NCBI RefSeq assembly: GCF_014648995.1
Contig: NZ_BMSE01000002.1
Coordinates: 248,001-312,000, forward strand
Length of the DNA stretch: 64,000 nt
Source: Streptomyces massasporeus
Lineage (GTDB): Bacteria; Actinomycetota; Actinomycetes; Streptomycetales; Streptomycetaceae
Direction: 5' to 3'
Translations under genes and position numbers: made by a program
Part shown: positions 1 through 7,640 of the stretch, piece by piece
How positions within the stretch are numbered: position 1 is the stretch's first letter
How the letters are laid out: the number at the start of each line of letters is the position of its first letter
The notes under the pieces: model-generated
The model's database searches: none
Seen by the model: the letters and a program-made list of their open reading frames with translations, nothing else
Told to the model about the DNA's origin: nothing

Positions 1-707
1 GCCGGGCTGACGGAGGTGAACACCCCGAACAGGGCGAAGCCGACGAAGGAGGCGGTGGCGGCGGGGCCGAACACCGCGCGCACCTGCGGGGGCAGGGCGG
101 GACGCTGCGGGCGTACGGCGCGCAGCGGCTGCCGTTCCCGTACGGTCTCCGCGAGCCGCAGCAGGACGGCGGCCGAGGCGGCCACCAGCGCGAGGTGGGT
201 GACGAACGGCAGGTACAGCGGCCAGGAGGCGTACTGCGCGAGAAGCCCGGAGAGCAGCGGACCGCAGCCCAGTCCGCCCATGTTGGCGGCTGTCGCCACG
301 AACGTGGCCCGGGAGGCACCGCCCTCGGGCGCCAGCTCCATCACGTATGCCGTGGCGGCCCCGGTGAACAGCCCGGCGGACAGTCCCGACAGCAGCCGTC
401 CCGCGTAGAGCCAGCCGAGCCCGGTGGCGCACAGGAAGCAGACGGCGCTCAGTGCGGCGAAGCCCAGACCGCACAGCAGGACCGGGCGCCGGCCCACGGC
501 GTCGGAGGCGTTGCCGACCAGCAGCAGCACTCCGATCACCGCGAAGGCGTACAGGGCGTAGACCACGGTGACGGTGAGCTCGGAGAAGCCGAACTTGTCC
601 TGGTAGAGGGGATAGAGGGGAGTCGGCAGTGTGGTGCCGGCCATGCAGACGGCGAACACCGCACCGCCGAGCACACACGCGCGCCATCCCGGGCGTCCAC
701 CGTCCAT
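1..707 (-). CDS. MFS transporter, C-terminus cut by the window edge
   Basis: The minus strand reads an open frame from an ATG at 707 (MDGGRPGWRACVLGG) to the window edge, so the C-terminal part lies outside. The 235 visible residues alternate hydrophobic helices with short loops, about six membrane segments. After the second helix comes NASDAVGRRPV, which fits the MFS loop 2-3 motif A (G-x-x-x-D-x-x-G-R-R). The family exports or imports small molecules by proton antiport or symport in the cytoplasmic membrane; the general look resembles the drug/sugar efflux branches, but the substrate cannot be inferred. Three short direct repeats lie just upstream of the start. The gene is co-oriented with the upstream tRNA-His but separated from it by a terminator. 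Confidence 0.85.
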   Translation of the reverse strand, partial: MDGGRPGWRACVLGGAVFAVCMAGTTLPTPLYPLYQDKFGFSELTVTVVYALYAFAVIGVLLLVGNASDAVGRRPVLLCGLGFAALSAVCFLCATGLGWLYAGRLLSGLSAGLFTGAATAYVMELAPEGGASRATFVATAANMGGLGCGPLLSGLLAQYASWPLYLPFVTHLALVAASAAVLLRLAETVRERQPLRAVRPQRPALPPQVRAVFGPAATASFVGFALFGVFTSVSP

Positions 708-750
708 ACGGCCGACGGTAGCCGCGGCCCGCGGACGCGCCCTCGACCGG

Positions 751-793
751 CGCGCTGGAAACACGCGCGCTGGAAAAGACCCGCGCCTGGAAA
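751..793. repeat. Three short direct repeats upstream of the MFS gene
   Basis: CGCGCTGGAAA occurs at 751-761 and 766-776, and CGCGCCTGGAAA at 782-793. The spacing is 15-16 bases. They lie 44-86 bases upstream of the MFS start codon and could be binding sites for a regulator; this is inferred only from spacing and similarity. Confidence 0.4.
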
Positions 794-796
794 CGC

Positions 797-832
797 TTCA
801 GCCGGTGGCCTCTTCCGAGACCACCGGCTGAA
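797..832 (-). terminator. Hairpin terminator of tRNA-His
   Basis: A perfect 12-bp inverted repeat (TTCAGCCGGTGG / CCACCGGCTGAA) with a 12-base loop begins 8 bases past the tRNA 3' end. There is no long U tract, which is common for Streptomyces terminators. Confidence 0.7.
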
Positions 833-839
833 TACTCAG

Positions 840-913
840 GGTGAGTGACGGGACTCGAACCCGCGGCATCCTGGACCACAACCAGGTGCTCTACCAGCTG
901 AGCTACACCCACC
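840..913 (-). tRNA. tRNA-His (GTG anticodon)
   Basis: The reverse complement folds as a cloverleaf. The acceptor stem GTGGGTG pairs with CACTCAC (one G-U), followed by a D arm with AGCTCAGCTGGTAGAGC. The anticodon stem CTGG/CCAG carries loop TTGTGGT, so the anticodon is GTG, and the T arm contains GGTTCGAGTCC. An extra 5' G at 913 faces the discriminator C at 840, the G-1:C73 pair that is the hallmark of bacterial tRNA-His. The 3' CCA is not fully encoded. No integrase gene or duplicated tRNA 3' end was seen nearby. Confidence 0.95.
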
Positions 914-1027
914 ATGACCGGCTTGGAGATCAGTGATGTCCCCGACCGGCCGAGAAAAAGTGTACAGGGTCCGAAGGGGTGCTCGCGCCCGGCTTTCTCC
1001 GCGGCCCCCGACGGGCCCCCGTCCTGC

Positions 1028-1630
1028 CTACTGAGCAGGCAGGACGTGCTTCGCGGCGATCGTCCGCGCGGTGTCCGAGTCGGGCCCGGGCTGCGGGACG
1101 AACAGGGCCTCGCGGTAGTACCGCAGCTCCGCGATGGACTCGCGGATGTCGGCGAGCGCGCGGTGGTTGCCGTTCTTCTGCGGGCTGTTGAAGTACGCCC
1201 GCGGGTACCAGCGGCGCGCCAGCTCCTTGATCGACGACACATCGACGATCCGGTAGTGGAGGTAGCTCTCCAGCGTCGCCATGTCGCGCAGCAGGAAGCC
1301 GCGGTCGGTGCCGACGGAGTTCCCGCACAGTGGGGCCTTGCCCGGCTCCTTGACGAACTCCCTCACGTACGTCAGGACCTGGTCCTCGGCGTCCTTCAGC
1401 GTCGTGCCGCCGGCGAGCTCCTCGAGCAGCCCGGAGGCGGTGTGCATCTGACGCACCACGTCCGGCATCGTCTCCAGCGCCTGGTCCGGCGGCCGGATGA
1501 CGATGTCCACGCCCTCGCCGAGCACGTTCAGCTCGGAGTCGGTCACGAGGGCGGCCACCTCGATGAGCGCGTCGTCCGACAGCGAGAGGCCGGTCATCTC
1601 GCAGTCGATCCACACCATGCGATCGTTCAT
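1028..1630 (-). CDS. orn: Oligoribonuclease
   Basis: A 200-residue DEDDh-family 3'-5' exoribonuclease that degrades 2-5-nt RNAs, including pGpG from cyclic-di-GMP breakdown. Exo I motif WIDCEMTGL is at residues 7-15 (D9, E11). The Exo III region contains NGNHRALADIRESI, with the catalytic H and D near residue 160. The length is typical for the family. The ATG at 1630 was chosen over an upstream in-frame start because family members begin directly before the V/I-W-x-D-x-E strand. It lies downstream of adpA on the same strand, with an intervening strong terminator, an arrangement that as I recall is conserved in Streptomyces. That terminator implies orn has its own promoter or receives only read-through. 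Confidence 0.96.
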   Translation of the reverse strand: MNDRMVWIDCEMTGLSLSDDALIEVAALVTDSELNVLGEGVDIVIRPPDQALETMPDVVRQMHTASGLLEELAGGTTLKDAEDQVLTYVREFVKEPGKAPLCGNSVGTDRGFLLRDMATLESYLHYRIVDVSSIKELARRWYPRAYFNSPQKNGNHRALADIRESIAELRYYREALFVPQPGPDSDTARTIAAKHVLPAQ

Positions 1631-1688
1631 GTGTCTAACCTTACGGCCCGCCGCCACCGGCCGGGCCGCCCGTGCCGGGAAAGCCGAA

Positions 1689-1721
1689 GGGCCCGCGGGG
1701 AGACGTGCTCCCCGCGGGCCC
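1689..1721 (-). terminator. Terminator between adpA and orn
   Basis: A 14-bp perfect stem (GGGCCCGCGGGGAG / CTCCCCGCGGGCCC) with a 5-base loop sits 12 bases past the adpA stop codon. Confidence 0.8.
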
Positions 1722-1732
1722 CGGCTACCGGA

Positions 1733-2980
1733 TCACGGCGCGCTGCGCTGCCCGGGCAGGCTTGCCGACAGGGCCGGCGACTGGCCCACCGCACTCGCCG
1801 CCGCCGTACGGCGGGACTGCAGCGGGACCGGGTGTTCCGGATGCAGCGGGGCGGGCACCTGGCCGGGCTGGCCCGGATGGTGCCCCGCGTGGCCCGGATG
1901 GCCCGGCATGCCGGACCCGGGACCGCCCGGCGCGCTCTCGGTCTCCTGGGGCCGCTCGCCCTGCGGACGCCGGGCTCGGTACGCCGCCCGGTACGCGGCC
2001 GGGGACGAACCCAGCTGGCGGCGGAAGTGCCCGCGCAGGGCGACCGGCGACCGGAAGCCGCAGCGCCCGGCCACCTCGTCCACCGAGTAGTCCGACGTCT
2101 CCAGCAGGCGCTGCGCCTGGAGGACCCGCTGCGTGATCAGCCACTGCAGCGGAGCGCTCCCGGTCAGCGAGCGGAAGCGGCGGTCGAACGTACGCCTGCT
2201 CATGTACGCGCGTGCCGCCAGCGTCTCCACGTCGAACTGTTCGTGGAGGTGCTCCAGCGCCCAGGCGACGACCTCGGCGAGCGGGTCGGCGCCGATCTCC
2301 TCTGGTAAAGACCTGTCGAGGTAGCGCTCCTGCCCGCCGCTGCGGCGCGGCGGCACGACGAGCCGCCTGGCCAGGGCCCCGGCCGCCTCGTTGCCGTGGT
2401 CCGTGCGCACGATGTGCAGGCACAGGTCGATGCCCGCGGCCGTGCCCGCCGACGTCAGCACGTCGCCGTCGTCGACGAACAGCTCACGCGGGTCCACGTG
2501 CACCGACGGATAGCGCTTGGCCAGCGTCGGTGCGTACATCCAGTGGGTGGTTGCGGGGCGGCCGTCCAGCAGGCCCGCCGCCGCGAGGACGAAGGCGCCG
2601 GTGCACAGCCCGACGATGCGGGCGCCCTCCTCGTGGGCGCGGCGCAGCGCGTCGAGCGCCTCCTCCGGTGGCGGAGAAGTGATCGAACGCCAGGCCGGTA
2701 CGACGACCGTGCCCGCGCGTGAGATCGCTTCCAGGCCATGTGGTGCGGTGAGTTCGAGGCCCCCTGTGGTCCGTAGCGGGCCGTTTTCGCCCCCGCACAC
2801 CAGTAGTCGGTAGCGCGGTACGCCGGCGTCCTGGCGGTCAACCCCGAACACCGACAGCGGTATGGAACTCTCGAAGATGGGGCCGCCGCTGAACAGCAGC
2901 ACCGCGACGATCTCCTTGCGGCGTCGCCCGGAAAGTTTCCGGGCCGCGGCTTCCGGCGCGGCAGTGGAGTCGTGGCTCAT
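1733..2980 (-). CDS. adpA: AdpA/BldH, AraC-family global developmental regulator
   Basis: A 415-residue protein with two domains. Residues ~25-200 form a DJ-1/PfpI (class I glutamine amidotransferase-like) domain with the nucleophile-elbow sequence GLCTGAFVLA. Residues ~240-335 are an AraC/XylS double helix-turn-helix, with MSRRTFDRRF and CGFRSPVALRGHFRR recognition segments. The remaining C-terminal tail is rich in Pro, Gly and His (HPGHAGHHPG). AdpA activates morphological and secondary-metabolic genes in Streptomyces. The ATG at 2980 follows GAGGGGGG at good spacing. Residue 225, in the linker between the domains, is a leucine encoded by TTA, so full translation should depend on the bldA tRNA. 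A 377-base non-coding region precedes the gene, and a terminator follows. Confidence 0.96.
   Translation of the reverse strand: MSHDSTAAPEAAARKLSGRRRKEIVAVLLFSGGPIFESSIPLSVFGVDRQDAGVPRYRLLVCGGENGPLRTTGGLELTAPHGLEAISRAGTVVVPAWRSITSPPPEEALDALRRAHEEGARIVGLCTGAFVLAAAGLLDGRPATTHWMYAPTLAKRYPSVHVDPRELFVDDGDVLTSAGTAAGIDLCLHIVRTDHGNEAAGALARRLVVPPRRSGGQERYLDRSLPEEIGADPLAEVVAWALEHLHEQFDVETLAARAYMSRRTFDRRFRSLTGSAPLQWLITQRVLQAQRLLETSDYSVDEVAGRCGFRSPVALRGHFRRQLGSSPAAYRAAYRARRPQGERPQETESAPGGPGSGMPGHPGHAGHHPGQPGQVPAPLHPEHPVPLQSRRTAAASAVGQSPALSASLPGQRSAP
2306..2308 (-). promoter_or_regulatory. TTA leucine codon in adpA (bldA control point)
   Basis: In frame the codons read GAC AGG TCT TTA CCA GAG (D-R-S-L-P-E), giving Leu225 as TTA. 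TTA is the rarest codon in Streptomyces and is read only by the developmentally regulated bldA tRNA. The position between the two AdpA domains is that known for the family. Confidence 0.9.
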
Positions 2981-3357
2981 ACTGCTAAGCCCCCCTCGGT
3001 GGTCGCGGCTCCTCGGTTGTGTCGCTCCTGCACGTTTCCCCTCGGTCCTGCACGAGTCCCCCGCCGTAGACAGTCAAGATCGAATCTACTGTGTGCCGTC
3101 GTGCCGAAGTGGCCGGTTAGTCACCCGGCACATTGTCGACTTGGCAACTTGGCGTGAAGCATTCGATCACGAAGCGTTGCACTCGTGGGGCGTGCAGGGA
3201 AGTGCGCCTTGTCGCGGTGGCCAATCCACGTAGGGTGCGCTGACCCCCTGAGGCCCTTTCCGTGCAGGTCGAACGGGGGTTGGGGGGTGGTCGGACCGGG
3301 GGATGCGCCACTATGAGAAGTTGGCTGAAAACCGACGTGCGTGTGCGCGGAAACCGG
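2981..3357. promoter_or_regulatory. Upstream control region of adpA
   Basis: No credible gene lies in this 377-base stretch. It holds a 15-base direct repeat with start-to-start spacing of 20 bases: TCCTGCACGTTTCCC at 3026-3040 and TCCTGCACGAGTCCC at 3046-3060. Two helical turns separate the copies, which places them on one DNA face. TGGCCGGTTA at 3110-3119 matches the AdpA consensus TGGCSNGWWY except the last base and may be an autoregulatory site. This is pattern matching only. Confidence 0.5.
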
Positions 3358-3690
3358 TCAGCCGACCGGTGTATCCCCTCCGGTGTGCCGTCCGCCACGG
3401 TGCGACCCCGTTCCGGTGCGGTGGCGGCGGCCCCGGTGGGGTGCCCGGTCCTCGGCCGCGAGCCGGGCCGCACCGCGCTCGGACTGGCGCAGCAGCACCC
3501 GGCAGGCGCCCGTGACGGCCGCGAGCCCGAGGGCGGTGCCGGCGGCACCGGCCAGAGAGGCGCCGTAGCCGAGGAGCACCACCGGGACGAGCAGGCAGCT
3601 GAAGGCAGCCCAGCGAACCACATCCGTCGCGGTGTCCCGCGGCGGCGGGGTCGCGCGGTCCGCCTCGGCGGCGGGGCGTGGTGCGGACAT
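3358..3690 (-). CDS. Small two-helix membrane protein
   Basis: A 110-residue protein not recognised as a named family. An ATG at 3690 follows AGGGAG at ideal spacing, which supports expression. Residues ~25-43 (WAAFSCLLVPVVLLGYGAS) and ~46-63 (AGAAGTALGLAAVTGACRV) are hydrophobic and predicted to form two membrane helices. The N-terminus is charged and Pro-rich, and the C-terminus is a basic His/Gly/Arg-rich cytosolic tail. It lies upstream of adpA on the same strand, with a 377-base gap that makes co-transcription uncertain. I recall a similarly placed small membrane protein in S. coelicolor. The function is unknown. Confidence 0.6.
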   Translation of the reverse strand: MSAPRPAAEADRATPPPRDTATDVVRWAAFSCLLVPVVLLGYGASLAGAAGTALGLAAVTGACRVLLRQSERGAARLAAEDRAPHRGRRHRTGTGSHRGGRHTGGDTPVG

Positions 3691-4002
3691 GGGTGCTCCC
3701 TGTGGCGTGACTCACGGAGTTCAACGCGTGGCCGGGCCGTCGGTCACTGGCGGCCCGGATCGCCGCACGTGCCCACGGCTGAGTGAATCCCGTGCAAACC
3801 GCCTGTACAGCGCAGCAACCATTGCGTTACGGGCGGTGCCTCGTGCATGCTCCCTGGAACCCGCACGCACCGTGAGCGGGATCTGGGCTAAGGAGGCGTG
3901 CCGCCGTACCCTTGAGGGTATGGGGGTGGGAAGACCATTCCCGGACACAGCTCCGCCGCACACTGTTGTCCCCCATATAAGGATCACGACGCCGAGACAG
4001 CC
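3691..4002. promoter_or_regulatory. Divergent intergenic region before the stress-protein gene
   Basis: About 310 bases without a convincing gene. It contains an inverted repeat TACCCT-TG-AGGGTA at 3907-3920, a candidate operator for the downstream universal stress gene. The sequence ahead of the stress-protein start is AT-richer (CCCCATATAAGG). No clear -35/-10 pair was assigned. Confidence 0.4.
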
Positions 4003-4530
4003 ATGGCCGGTCACGAATTCTTCGAACCCGCGGACCGCAAGCGGCCCGTCGCCGATCCCACGGCGGCCGAGCCCCTGGCGGCGGAAGAGCCACGCCATTC
4101 CTGCGATCCCGCCTTCAAGCACGGGGTCGTCGTCGGCTTCGACGGCTCCACCTCCAGTGAGCGCGCCCTGGCGTACGCGATCGGCATGGCCCATCGCTCC
4201 GGGTCGGGCCTGATCATCGTCCACGTCGCCAACCGGCTGCCGACCACGGTGTGGGCGGGCTGCGAGCCGCCCGTGTTCGTGGACGTGCCGGACCACCGCA
4301 CCGAGGTGCTCGGTCTCGAGCTGGCCTGCGCGGACTACCTCGCCGAGGTGCCCTGGATCCTGGTCGAGCGCGGCGGCGACATCTGCCACGAACTCGAAGA
4401 GGTGGGCCGGGAGTACGAGGCCGACGCGATCGTCGTCGGCTCCACCCACGGCATCGTCGGGCGCATCTTCGGCTCGGTCGCGGGGCGGCTCGCCAAGCGG
4501 GCGCAGCGGCCCGTCATCGTCATTCCCTGA
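4003..4530 (+). CDS. Universal stress protein (UspA family), single domain
   Basis: A 175-residue protein with a ~40-residue polar N-terminal extension followed by one Usp domain. The first strand is VVVGFDGSTSSERAL, with the Asp that contacts adenine in ATP-binding members. The C-terminal strand-loop GSTHGIVGRIFGSVAGRL fits the G-2x-G-9x-G-S nucleotide-binding motif, so ATP binding is predicted. The protein ends in the typical VIVIP. Usp proteins accumulate under starvation or oxidative stress in the cytoplasm. The Shine-Dalgarno is weak (AAGGA is too far from the ATG), so the exact start is less sure than the gene. It stands alone, followed by the acetate-transporter-like gene after 137 bases. 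Confidence 0.9.
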   Translation: MAGHEFFEPADRKRPVADPTAAEPLAAEEPRHSCDPAFKHGVVVGFDGSTSSERALAYAIGMAHRSGSGLIIVHVANRLPTTVWAGCEPPVFVDVPDHRTEVLGLELACADYLAEVPWILVERGGDICHELEEVGREYEADAIVVGSTHGIVGRIFGSVAGRLAKRAQRPVIVIP

Positions 4531-4667
4531 CGTTCACGCAGGAGCGGCCTCCTGCGGCAACTCCCTTGTGCACCACGCGAATCTACTCACGCGTAGAGGT
4601 GTTTGTGCCCTTGTGAAGGGCATATACGGGACACCGCACAACTGCACATGCACGAAGGGAGCCCGCC

Positions 4668-5228
4668 GTGGACAAAGACGTCTCCGCGGGAAGTGGAATC
4701 ACGACCGTGGTCGGTCGACTCGCCCTGGGAATCACCCTGTTGGCCTTCGGGCTGGGGCATACCGCTCTGATCGACGGCGTGTCGGCCGCTGACGCCGTGT
4801 CAATCGCCCAGTACGTGGGGGGAGTAGCCCTCTTCGTCACCGGCCTCGTGGCCCTGCGCGAGGGCGACGCCGCCGGTGGGACGGCGTTCACGGTGCTCGG
4901 GGCCCTGTGGTTCACCTGGGCCGTGACCGAGGTCGCCTCCGGTAACGAGGCAGGGTTGTTCCTGCTGTTGTTCGCCCTGGTGGCGCTGTCCCTCACCGTC
5001 GCGGGCGGGGACCAGCTCGGACAGGGCGTGTACGGGCTGTTCTTCGTGTCGCTGGTCCTGCTCGCGATCGCCGCGTTCGCGGAGAACGGCGGGCTGGCGA
5101 AGGTCGGGGGCTGGTTCGCCGTCGCCGCGGGCGCGGTGGCCTGGTACGCGGCGACCGCCGCGTTGGCGCACTGGCCCACGGCACTTCCGCGACGCGCTGC
5201 CGGCCGGGGCGTGACGGCCACCGGTTAG
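4668..5228 (+). CDS. GPR1/FUN34/YaaH (acetate transporter-like) membrane protein
   Basis: A 186-residue integral membrane protein with about six hydrophobic helices. The segment ALREGDAAGGTAFTVLGALW is the family hallmark, a G-D/N-x-x-G-x-T-A-F strand-helix link between helices 3 and 4 as in acetate/succinate permeases (SatP). The usual N-terminal NPAP motif of SatP is absent, so transport of acetate is not assured. GTG at 4668 is chosen because AGGGAG lies 7 bases upstream. The gene ends 41 bases before a bidirectional terminator shared with glmS. Membership in the family is firm from the core motif; the substrate is inferred. Confidence 0.8.
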   Translation: MDKDVSAGSGITTVVGRLALGITLLAFGLGHTALIDGVSAADAVSIAQYVGGVALFVTGLVALREGDAAGGTAFTVLGALWFTWAVTEVASGNEAGLFLLLFALVALSLTVAGGDQLGQGVYGLFFVSLVLLAIAAFAENGGLAKVGGWFAVAAGAVAWYAATAALAHWPTALPRRAAGRGVTATG

Positions 5229-5269
5229 CTGCGCCGGCCGGGGAGTTGGGCGGCTTCTCGGCGATGAAA

Positions 5270-5309
5270 ACGGACCCCCCGTGCATGGTGGCAGCACGTG
5301 GGGGTCCGT
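5270..5309. terminator. Bidirectional terminator between convergent genes
   Basis: ACGGACCCCCCGTGC pairs with GCACGTGGGGGTCCGT (one bulged base) around a short loop. The left flank has an A run and the right flank CTCTTTC, so it can stop both the permease-like gene and glmS. Confidence 0.75.
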
Positions 5310-5348
5310 CCTCTTTCGTCGGCCTGTGCGGGTGCGTGGGGGCTTGTC

Positions 5349-5367
5349 GCGCAGTTCCCCGCGCCCC
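5349..5367. repeat. Dispersed 19-base intergenic element, copy 1
   Basis: GCGCAGTTCCCCGCGCCCC, preceded by GGGGGCTTGTC, lies between the terminator and the glmS stop. The same 19 bases occur twice more at 11822-11868, also near gene 3' ends. I recall this element as widely scattered in Streptomyces genomes; its role is unknown. Confidence 0.7.
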
Positions 5368-5381
5368 TTGAAGGAGGGCCT

Positions 5382-7199
5382 CTACTCCACCGTCACCGAC
5401 TTGGCGAGGTTGCGGGGCTTGTCGATGTCGCGGCCGAGCGCCAACGCCGTGTGGTATGCCAGCAGCTGGAGCGGAATGCCCATCAGGATGGGGTCGAGTT
5501 CGTCCTCGTTCTTCGGGACGACGATCGTCTCGTCGGCCTTCTCCTGGGGCTGGTGGGCCACCGCGAGGATCCTGCCGCTGCGCGCCTTGATCTCCTCCAT
5601 GGCGGCGCGGTTCTTCTCCAGCAGGTCGTCGTCGGGGACGATCGCGACCGTCGGGAGGGCCGGCTCGATCAGGGCCAGCGGGCCGTGCTTGAGCTCCGAG
5701 GCGGGGTAGGCCTCGGCGTGGATGTAGGAGACCTCCTTGAGCTTCAGGGAGGCCTCGCGGGCCACCGGGTAGCCCCGGACGCGGCCGATGAAGAGCATCG
5801 AGCGGGCCTCGGCGAACTGCAGGGCCAGCTTCTTGACGTCGTCCTCGTGCTCCATGATCTCGGCGATCTGGGCGGGCAGCTTGCGCAGGCCCTCGATGAT
5901 CCGCTTGCCGTCCCGGACCGACAGGTCGCGGGTGCGGCCCAGGTGGAGGGCGAGGAGGGCGAAGGCCACCGTGGTGTTGGTGAAGCACTTGGTGGAGACG
6001 ACACAGACCTCCGGGCCGGCGTGCACGTAGATGCCGCCGTCCGCCTCGCGGGCGATCGCCGAGCCGACCACGTTCACCACGCCGAGGACGCGGGCGCCCT
6101 TGCGCTTGAGCTCCTGCACGGCGGCCAGGACGTCGTAGGTCTCGCCGGACTGGGAGACCGCGACGTAGAGGGTGTCGGGGTCGACGACGGCGTTGCGGTA
6201 GCGGAACTCCGAGGCGGGCTCGGCGTCGGCGGGGATGCGCGCCAGTTCCTCGATCATCTGGGCGCCGATCATGCCCGCGTGGTACGAGGTGCCGCAGCCG
6301 AGGATCTTCACGCGGCGGATCCGCCGGGCCTCGCGGGCGTCCAGGTTCAGGCCGCCCAGGTGCACGGTGGAGAAGCGGTCGTCGATGCGGCCGCGCAGCA
6401 CGCGGTCCACGGCGTCGGCCTGCTCGTGGATCTCCTTGTGCATGTAGGTGTCGTGGCCGCCCATGTCGTAGGAGGCGGCCTCCCACTCCACGGTGGTGGG
6501 CTCGGCCGTGGTGCGAGTGCCCTCCGTGGTGTAGGTGCGGAAGTCGTCGGCCTTCAGGGTGGCCATCTCGCCGTCGTCGAGGGTGACGATCTGGCGGGTG
6601 TGGGCGACCAGCGCGGCGATGTCCGACGCGACGAACATCTCCTTCTCGCCGATGCCGAGGACGACCGGGGAGCCGTTGCGGGCGACGACGATCCGGTCGG
6701 GGAAGTCGGCGTGCATGACGGCGATGCCGTACGTGCCCTCGACGAGCCGGAGGGTCTCGCGGACCTTGTCCTCCAGCTTGGGCGCCTGCGCGCGGGCGAT
6801 GAGGTGGGTGAGGACCTCGGTGTCGGTCTCGGAGAGGAACTCGACGCCGTCCGCCTCCAGCTTGCGGCGCAGGTCGGAGGCGTTGTCGATGATGCCGTTG
6901 TGCACGACGGCGACCTTGTTGTCGGCCGACATGTGCGGGTGGGCGTTGACGTCGGACGGGGCGCCGTGGGTGGCCCAGCGGGTGTGGGCGATACCGGTCG
7001 TGCCCTTGAAGCGCGCCGGGACCTTGGCCTCCAGGTCACGCACGCGGCCCTTGGCCTTGACCATCTTCAGGCCGGACGTCTTCGGGGACGTGACGACGAT
7101 GCCCGCGGAGTCGTAGCCGCGGTACTCCAGACGCTGCAGGCCCTCCAGGAGGAGGGGCGCGACGTCACGCTTCCCGATGTAACCGACGATTCCGCACAT
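5382..7199 (-). CDS. glmS: Glutamine-fructose-6-phosphate aminotransferase (isomerizing)
   Basis: A 605-residue cytoplasmic enzyme that makes glucosamine-6-phosphate from fructose-6-phosphate and glutamine, the entry step to UDP-GlcNAc and peptidoglycan. The N-terminus MCGIVGYIG places the class II amidotransferase nucleophile at Cys2. Residues ~1-220 form the glutaminase domain, with HTRWATHG and HNGIIDN. Two SIS domains follow, with the sugar-phosphate loops CGTSYHAG and SQSGET in the first. The C-terminus DKPRNLAKSVTVE is the typical isomerase tail. Length is normal. It starts 12 bases after the 85-aa gene stop, suggesting an operon. No glmS ribozyme-like leader is visible, as expected for actinobacteria. 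Confidence 0.98.
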   Translation of the reverse strand: MCGIVGYIGKRDVAPLLLEGLQRLEYRGYDSAGIVVTSPKTSGLKMVKAKGRVRDLEAKVPARFKGTTGIAHTRWATHGAPSDVNAHPHMSADNKVAVVHNGIIDNASDLRRKLEADGVEFLSETDTEVLTHLIARAQAPKLEDKVRETLRLVEGTYGIAVMHADFPDRIVVARNGSPVVLGIGEKEMFVASDIAALVAHTRQIVTLDDGEMATLKADDFRTYTTEGTRTTAEPTTVEWEAASYDMGGHDTYMHKEIHEQADAVDRVLRGRIDDRFSTVHLGGLNLDAREARRIRRVKILGCGTSYHAGMIGAQMIEELARIPADAEPASEFRYRNAVVDPDTLYVAVSQSGETYDVLAAVQELKRKGARVLGVVNVVGSAIAREADGGIYVHAGPEVCVVSTKCFTNTTVAFALLALHLGRTRDLSVRDGKRIIEGLRKLPAQIAEIMEHEDDVKKLALQFAEARSMLFIGRVRGYPVAREASLKLKEVSYIHAEAYPASELKHGPLALIEPALPTVAIVPDDDLLEKNRAAMEEIKARSGRILAVAHQPQEKADETIVVPKNEDELDPILMGIPLQLLAYHTALALGRDIDKPRNLAKSVTVE

Positions 7200-7211
7200 G
7201 TATACGTATTC

Positions 7212-7469
7212 CTAGCCGTAGACGATGCGCCGCAGCTGCCGGAGCGAGAGCTCCGGCGGGGCCACCGCGCGGTATTTGAGATCCGCCTCGATCCGCTCGA
7301 AGATCGCCGCGTTGACCAGGCCCTGGGCCTGGAGCTCGCGGTGGCGGCGACGGACGTACTCCTCGGTCGTCTCGTCGAAGTAGGCGAGCACGTCCTGGAT
7401 CACGCGCAGCGCCTCGCCCCGCCCGAGGGCGGTGGACCGCGTCAGATGATCAACGAGTTCGTCGTGCAC
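7212..7469 (-). CDS. Conserved 85-aa protein upstream of glmS
   Basis: An 85-residue, mostly helical, charged cytoplasmic protein with no recognised domain. It contains LAYFDETTEEYVRRRHREL and ends LRQLRRIVYG. It begins at GTG 7469 with a weak ribosome-binding site and ends 12 bases before the glmS ATG, so the two are very probably co-transcribed. Codon composition matches the neighbours, with G/C at third positions. I recall a conserved hypothetical protein at this spot next to glmS in S. coelicolor. A role tied to aminosugar supply is only a guess from position. Confidence 0.7.
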   Translation of the reverse strand: MHDELVDHLTRSTALGRGEALRVIQDVLAYFDETTEEYVRRRHRELQAQGLVNAAIFERIEADLKYRAVAPPELSLRQLRRIVYG

Positions 7470-7640
7470 TCGCTAGATCTTGGGGCACCGGCGACGCTTT
7501 CGCAAGAATTCTGCCCGACTTCGGGCAAGCGCCTGCGGGGATCCTTTGGGGGAACGTTGAACGTGTCATGAGGGCTTGTTCGTGACGCGTCCACCGGGTG
7601 TCCGGAATCCCGTTGCCCGAGGCGTCGATTTTTGGACGCC

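Noticed and set aside
840..913. tRNA-His as an attachment site of an integrated element.
   Set aside because: No integrase, no repeat of the tRNA end and only core-type genes follow.
3262..3786. Plus-strand frame of 174 residues upstream of the stress-protein gene.
   Set aside because: It is antisense to the small membrane protein and the product is Gly/Arg-rich without features; no ribosome site.
5200..7250. A glmS ribozyme or T-box-type leader near glmS.
   Set aside because: Only 12 bases separate the 85-aa gene from glmS, and no such structure was seen; actinobacteria are not known for it.
5298..7571. A 757-residue plus-strand open frame across glmS.
   Set aside because: It is the antisense of the certain glmS gene; high G/C third positions create long shadow frames.
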